DNA of 7,989 nt from an uncultured Collinsella sp. (GTDB taxonomy: Bacteria > Actinomycetota > Coriobacteriia > Coriobacteriales > Coriobacteriaceae), in contig USAY01000088.1 of the NCBI GenBank assembly GCA_900552755.1, forward strand, positions 1-7,989, in the 5' to 3' direction. A program made the translations under genes and the position numbers. This document shows positions 6,852 through 7,989 of the stretch, piece by piece. The notes beneath the pieces were generated by a model. The model was given only the letters and a program-made list of their open reading frames with translations, was not told where the DNA came from and made no database searches. Each line of letters starts with the position of its first letter. Position 1 is the first letter of the stretch.

Positions 6852-7573
6852 GCCGCGAGCAAACGGGCGTCGGTGATTACCAAGGTGCCTTCGTTCTCGG
6901 AGTAAGTAACTTCGAATTCGACGGAGCGATAATACCCGCGGGCGACCCCATTGGAAGCCCCTTCGGGGTTGATGGTATTGGAGCTGGAATTCTTGATTGC
7001 TGTTTTAAGCATGGCTGCTTGCCTCGCTGCACTCAAGCCCTCTTGATCAAATTTCCTGAAAACAGAAGTTTGTTTGTACGATTCCGATAGTTCAACAACA
7101 TCAGGTTTGTTCATAAAAATAGCTGATCCATAGCCCATTGTGTTGACGTCGTACTTAAGGTTGGCGTTGTTTTGAGCATTCGCGTTTGCGTTTGCCATTC
7201 CGTTTGCGTTCAGAATGATGTTTGCGTTCGTTACTGCGTTTGCATTAAGTACAACGTTTACGAGAGGTATCGTTTGCGGCTCAGCTTCGTTGTCCTCGTC
7301 ATAATATGCAAGTTGGATACGACGATATACTGCGCGTGCAACGGGGACACGCGCCTCCTTTTCGGTTGACTCCACCAGTTCGTACAGAGAGACTTTTCGA
7401 TTTCCCGCTTTGATTTGGAGGTCTGTAATTCCATATTTCTGGAATACGGCACGAGGCTGAGCTTCGAAATCGCGTCTTGCGTCGGTAGATTGTTCCGCGT
7501 CCGCGACCAGTTTTTCAAGGATGCTAAGCTGGGACTGTATTGAGAGTTCGTTTAGGTGGTTCACATTGTCCAT
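6848..7573 (-). CDS. Proteusin-like RiPP precursor candidate with NHLP-like leader and N-X5-N core
   Basis: This 241-residue protein is the first gene of the - strand operon. The start is ATG 7573, preceded by GGAGGT (7586-7581) at 7 bases; an upstream TTG at 7588 falls on that site and is unlikely. Residues 18-49 (ILEKLVADAE..., ARRDFEAQPRAVFQKYGI) resemble nitrile-hydratase-alpha-like (NHLP) leader peptides. Residues 106-144 are dominated by Asn and Ala. Asn falls at 106, 112, 118, 124, 130, 136 (Asp at 142), at 110, 116, 122, 128 (Gln at 134), and at 132, 138, 144. All lie at even positions; only N135 is off register. This N-X5-N ladder is as in polytheonamide and aeronamide cores. About 97 residues follow, ending in a beta-strand-like YRSVEFEVTYSENEGTLVIT. 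No Cys, signal peptide or double-Gly site is seen. The alternative is an unmodified structural beta-helix repeat protein. Confidence 0.72.
   Translation of the reverse strand: MDNVNHLNELSIQSQLSILEKLVADAEQSTDARRDFEAQPRAVFQKYGITDLQIKAGNRKVSLYELVESTEKEARVPVARAVYRRIQLAYYDEDNEAEPQTIPLVNVVLNANAVTNANIILNANGMANANANAQNNANLKYDVNTMGYGSAIFMNKPDVVELSESYKQTSVFRKFDQEGLSAARQAAMLKTAIKNSSSNTINPEGASNGVARGYYRSVEFEVTYSENEGTLVITDARLLAA
7142..7258 (-). repeat. 18-base tandem repeat encoding Asn-Ala-Asn hexads
   Basis: Within the precursor gene the + strand 9-mer GTTTGCGTT occurs at 7184, 7202 and 7220, with a one-base variant (GTTTGCATT) at 7238, at exactly 18-base intervals. Each copy encodes Asn-Ala-Asn on the - strand (residues 128-130, 122-124, 116-118, 110-112). 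The nine bases between copies differ and encode three variable residues (AVT, IIL, GMA). More diverged units extend to both sides. The pattern is conserved in both DNA phase and protein, consistent with expansion by unit duplication. Confidence 0.85.
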
Positions 7574-7630
7574 AGCGGTGACCTCCAATGTTGAATAGCT
7601 GTCTTGAAAGACTACGTCATGCTAGTGTCG

Positions 7631-7645
7631 GTATCGATTTGATAC
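7631..7645. promoter_or_regulatory. Short inverted repeat in the precursor 5' leader
   Basis: GTATC (7631-7635), a 5-base spacer GATTT, and GATAC (7641-7645) form a perfect dyad. It lies between the putative - strand promoter and the precursor start, so it would be in the 5' untranslated region as an operator half-site pair or small hairpin. It is short enough to be chance. Confidence 0.25.
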
Positions 7646-7668
7646 TACGAACAAATTAGAACTAAATG

Positions 7669-7696
7669 GATATAGTTTCCATACTAATCAAAACAA
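7669..7696 (-). promoter_or_regulatory. Putative sigma-70-type promoter of the precursor operon
   Basis: Read on the - strand, TTGTTT (7696-7691) and TATATC (7674-7669) are spaced by 16 bases. They match 3/6 and 4/6 of the -35 and -10 consensus. Transcription would begin near 7660, giving a leader of roughly 90 bases before ATG 7573. The surrounding 7600-7730 stretch is AT-rich and is the only gap upstream of the operon, so a promoter should lie here. The exact boxes are uncertain. Confidence 0.4.
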
Positions 7697-7704
7697 ACTT
7701 GCAT

Positions 7705-7726
7705 TCAAGTTTTTATTTATACTTGA
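7705..7726. promoter_or_regulatory. Operator-like dyad in the divergent intergenic region
   Basis: TCAAGT (7705-7710) and ACTTGA (7721-7726) are perfect inverted copies 10 bases apart, so their centres lie 16 bases apart. The AT-rich spacer includes TTTATTTAT, and TATACT (7718-7723) overlaps the right arm as a possible -10 box for the divergent membrane-protein gene. This is a plausible regulator binding site controlling one or both divergent genes. No regulator gene is in the window. Confidence 0.35.
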
Positions 7727-7771
7727 TTTAAGGCGGAGTGGAATGTGGGTGCGCAAGGAGACGCGGAATCG

Positions 7772-7989
7772 ATGAGAGCCTCAAAAAAAACTACTGCAGT
7801 GTTATCATCTTTCATCCTCTCTATTCTTCCATTTCTGATTCTATGGGCGGCTTGGTCAGTCCTCCCTGATACAATTCCCGCTCATTGGAGTGGGGGTGTG
7901 GTTGATCGATGGGGTAATAAGCTTGAATTGCTGGTTGTTCCGCTGTTTTCTCTGATTGGTTCTATTGCAATTTCTGTGTACCTTATTGT
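7772..7989 (+). CDS. SdpI/DUF1648-family membrane protein, 5' part (cut by window end)
   Basis: The first 72 codons of a membrane protein are present. It begins with a short basic lead (MRASKKTT), a hydrophobic helix (about residues 9-30), then LPDTIPAHWSGGVVDRWGNK (31-50), which is the DUF1648 signature (LPxxIPxHW...G..DRWG), and a second helix from 51. SdpI, the Bacillus immunity protein against the membrane-active SDP toxin, carries this domain. AAGGAG (7755-7760) lies 11 bases before ATG 7772. A GTG at 7745 in the same frame, with GGAG at 7735-7738, would add 9 residues and cannot be excluded. It is transcribed divergently from the precursor operon, 198 bases away. An immunity role is inferred from position and family; many DUF1648 proteins have no known toxin partner. 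Confidence 0.8.
   Translation, partial: MRASKKTTAVLSSFILSILPFLILWAAWSVLPDTIPAHWSGGVVDRWGNKLELLVVPLFSLIGSIAISVYLI

Noticed and set aside
7142..7258. The short periodic repeat considered as a CRISPR array or satellite
   Set aside because: The unit is 18 bases, in frame and inside a gene with a good start; there are no 28-37 base repeats with unique spacers and no cas genes.
7172..7369. + strand open frame rich in Cys-Val pairs, tempting as a Cys-rich modified peptide
   Set aside because: It is the complement of the Asn-Ala-Asn repeat (GTT/TGC patterns arise from AAC/GCA). No convincing ribosome binding site, and the opposite strand has the leader, start site and operon context.
7573..7588. 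TTG at 7588 as the precursor start
   Set aside because: It would place the start on the GGAGGT ribosome binding site that is ideally spaced for ATG 7573.

Overview
The window looks like a chromosome segment of a high-GC anaerobic actinobacterium, most likely a Coriobacteriia (Collinsella-like) member. This rests on the GC-rich housekeeping genes, the two-subunit glycyl-tRNA synthetase, and the adjacent pyruvate phosphate dikinase regulatory protein. The taxonomic call is an inference from gene content and codon use.

Bases 1-4020 are ordinary chromosome on the + strand: the last 12 codons of an upstream gene, glyQ, glyS (3 bases apart) and a DUF299 kinase/pyrophosphorylase (yqfL/ppsR type). 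Bases 4021-4636 hold no intact gene. They contain a short GC-rich segment with protein-like fragments, an abrupt junction near 4244, and on the - strand what looks like the first ~42 residues of an ABC exporter, then two inverted repeats, one placed as a terminator for the genes to its right.

Bases 4637-7573 form a compact, visibly AT-richer - strand operon, transcribed in the order precursor-like protein (7573 to 6848), radical SAM enzyme (6851 to 5772), class I methyltransferase (5779 to 4637), with overlapping gene ends. The first protein has an N-terminal segment resembling nitrile-hydratase-like (NHLP) RiPP leaders. A central segment (residues 106-144) has Asn at strict 6-residue spacing, nearly always at alternating residues, encoded by exact 18-base DNA repeats. 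That N-X5-N pattern is the hallmark of polytheonamide/aeronamide-type proteusins, in which a radical SAM epimerase and an Asn amide N-methyltransferase build a beta-helical membrane pore. The two enzymes present here are the two types such chemistry needs, and the methyltransferase carries an NPPLLP motif of the kind used for amide/amino nitrogen methylation. The main proposal is therefore a compact proteusin-like RiPP system. It is unusual in that the putative core sits in the middle of a 241-residue protein with about 100 residues following it.

Divergently from the precursor gene, the start of a DUF1648/SdpI-like membrane protein (from 7772, cut by the window end) is encoded. SdpI is an immunity protein against a membrane-active peptide, so it is a candidate self-protection factor. 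The truncated ABC exporter at the other end suggests that the cluster has lost its own transporter or has been rearranged. Product structure, activity and immunity role are inferences.
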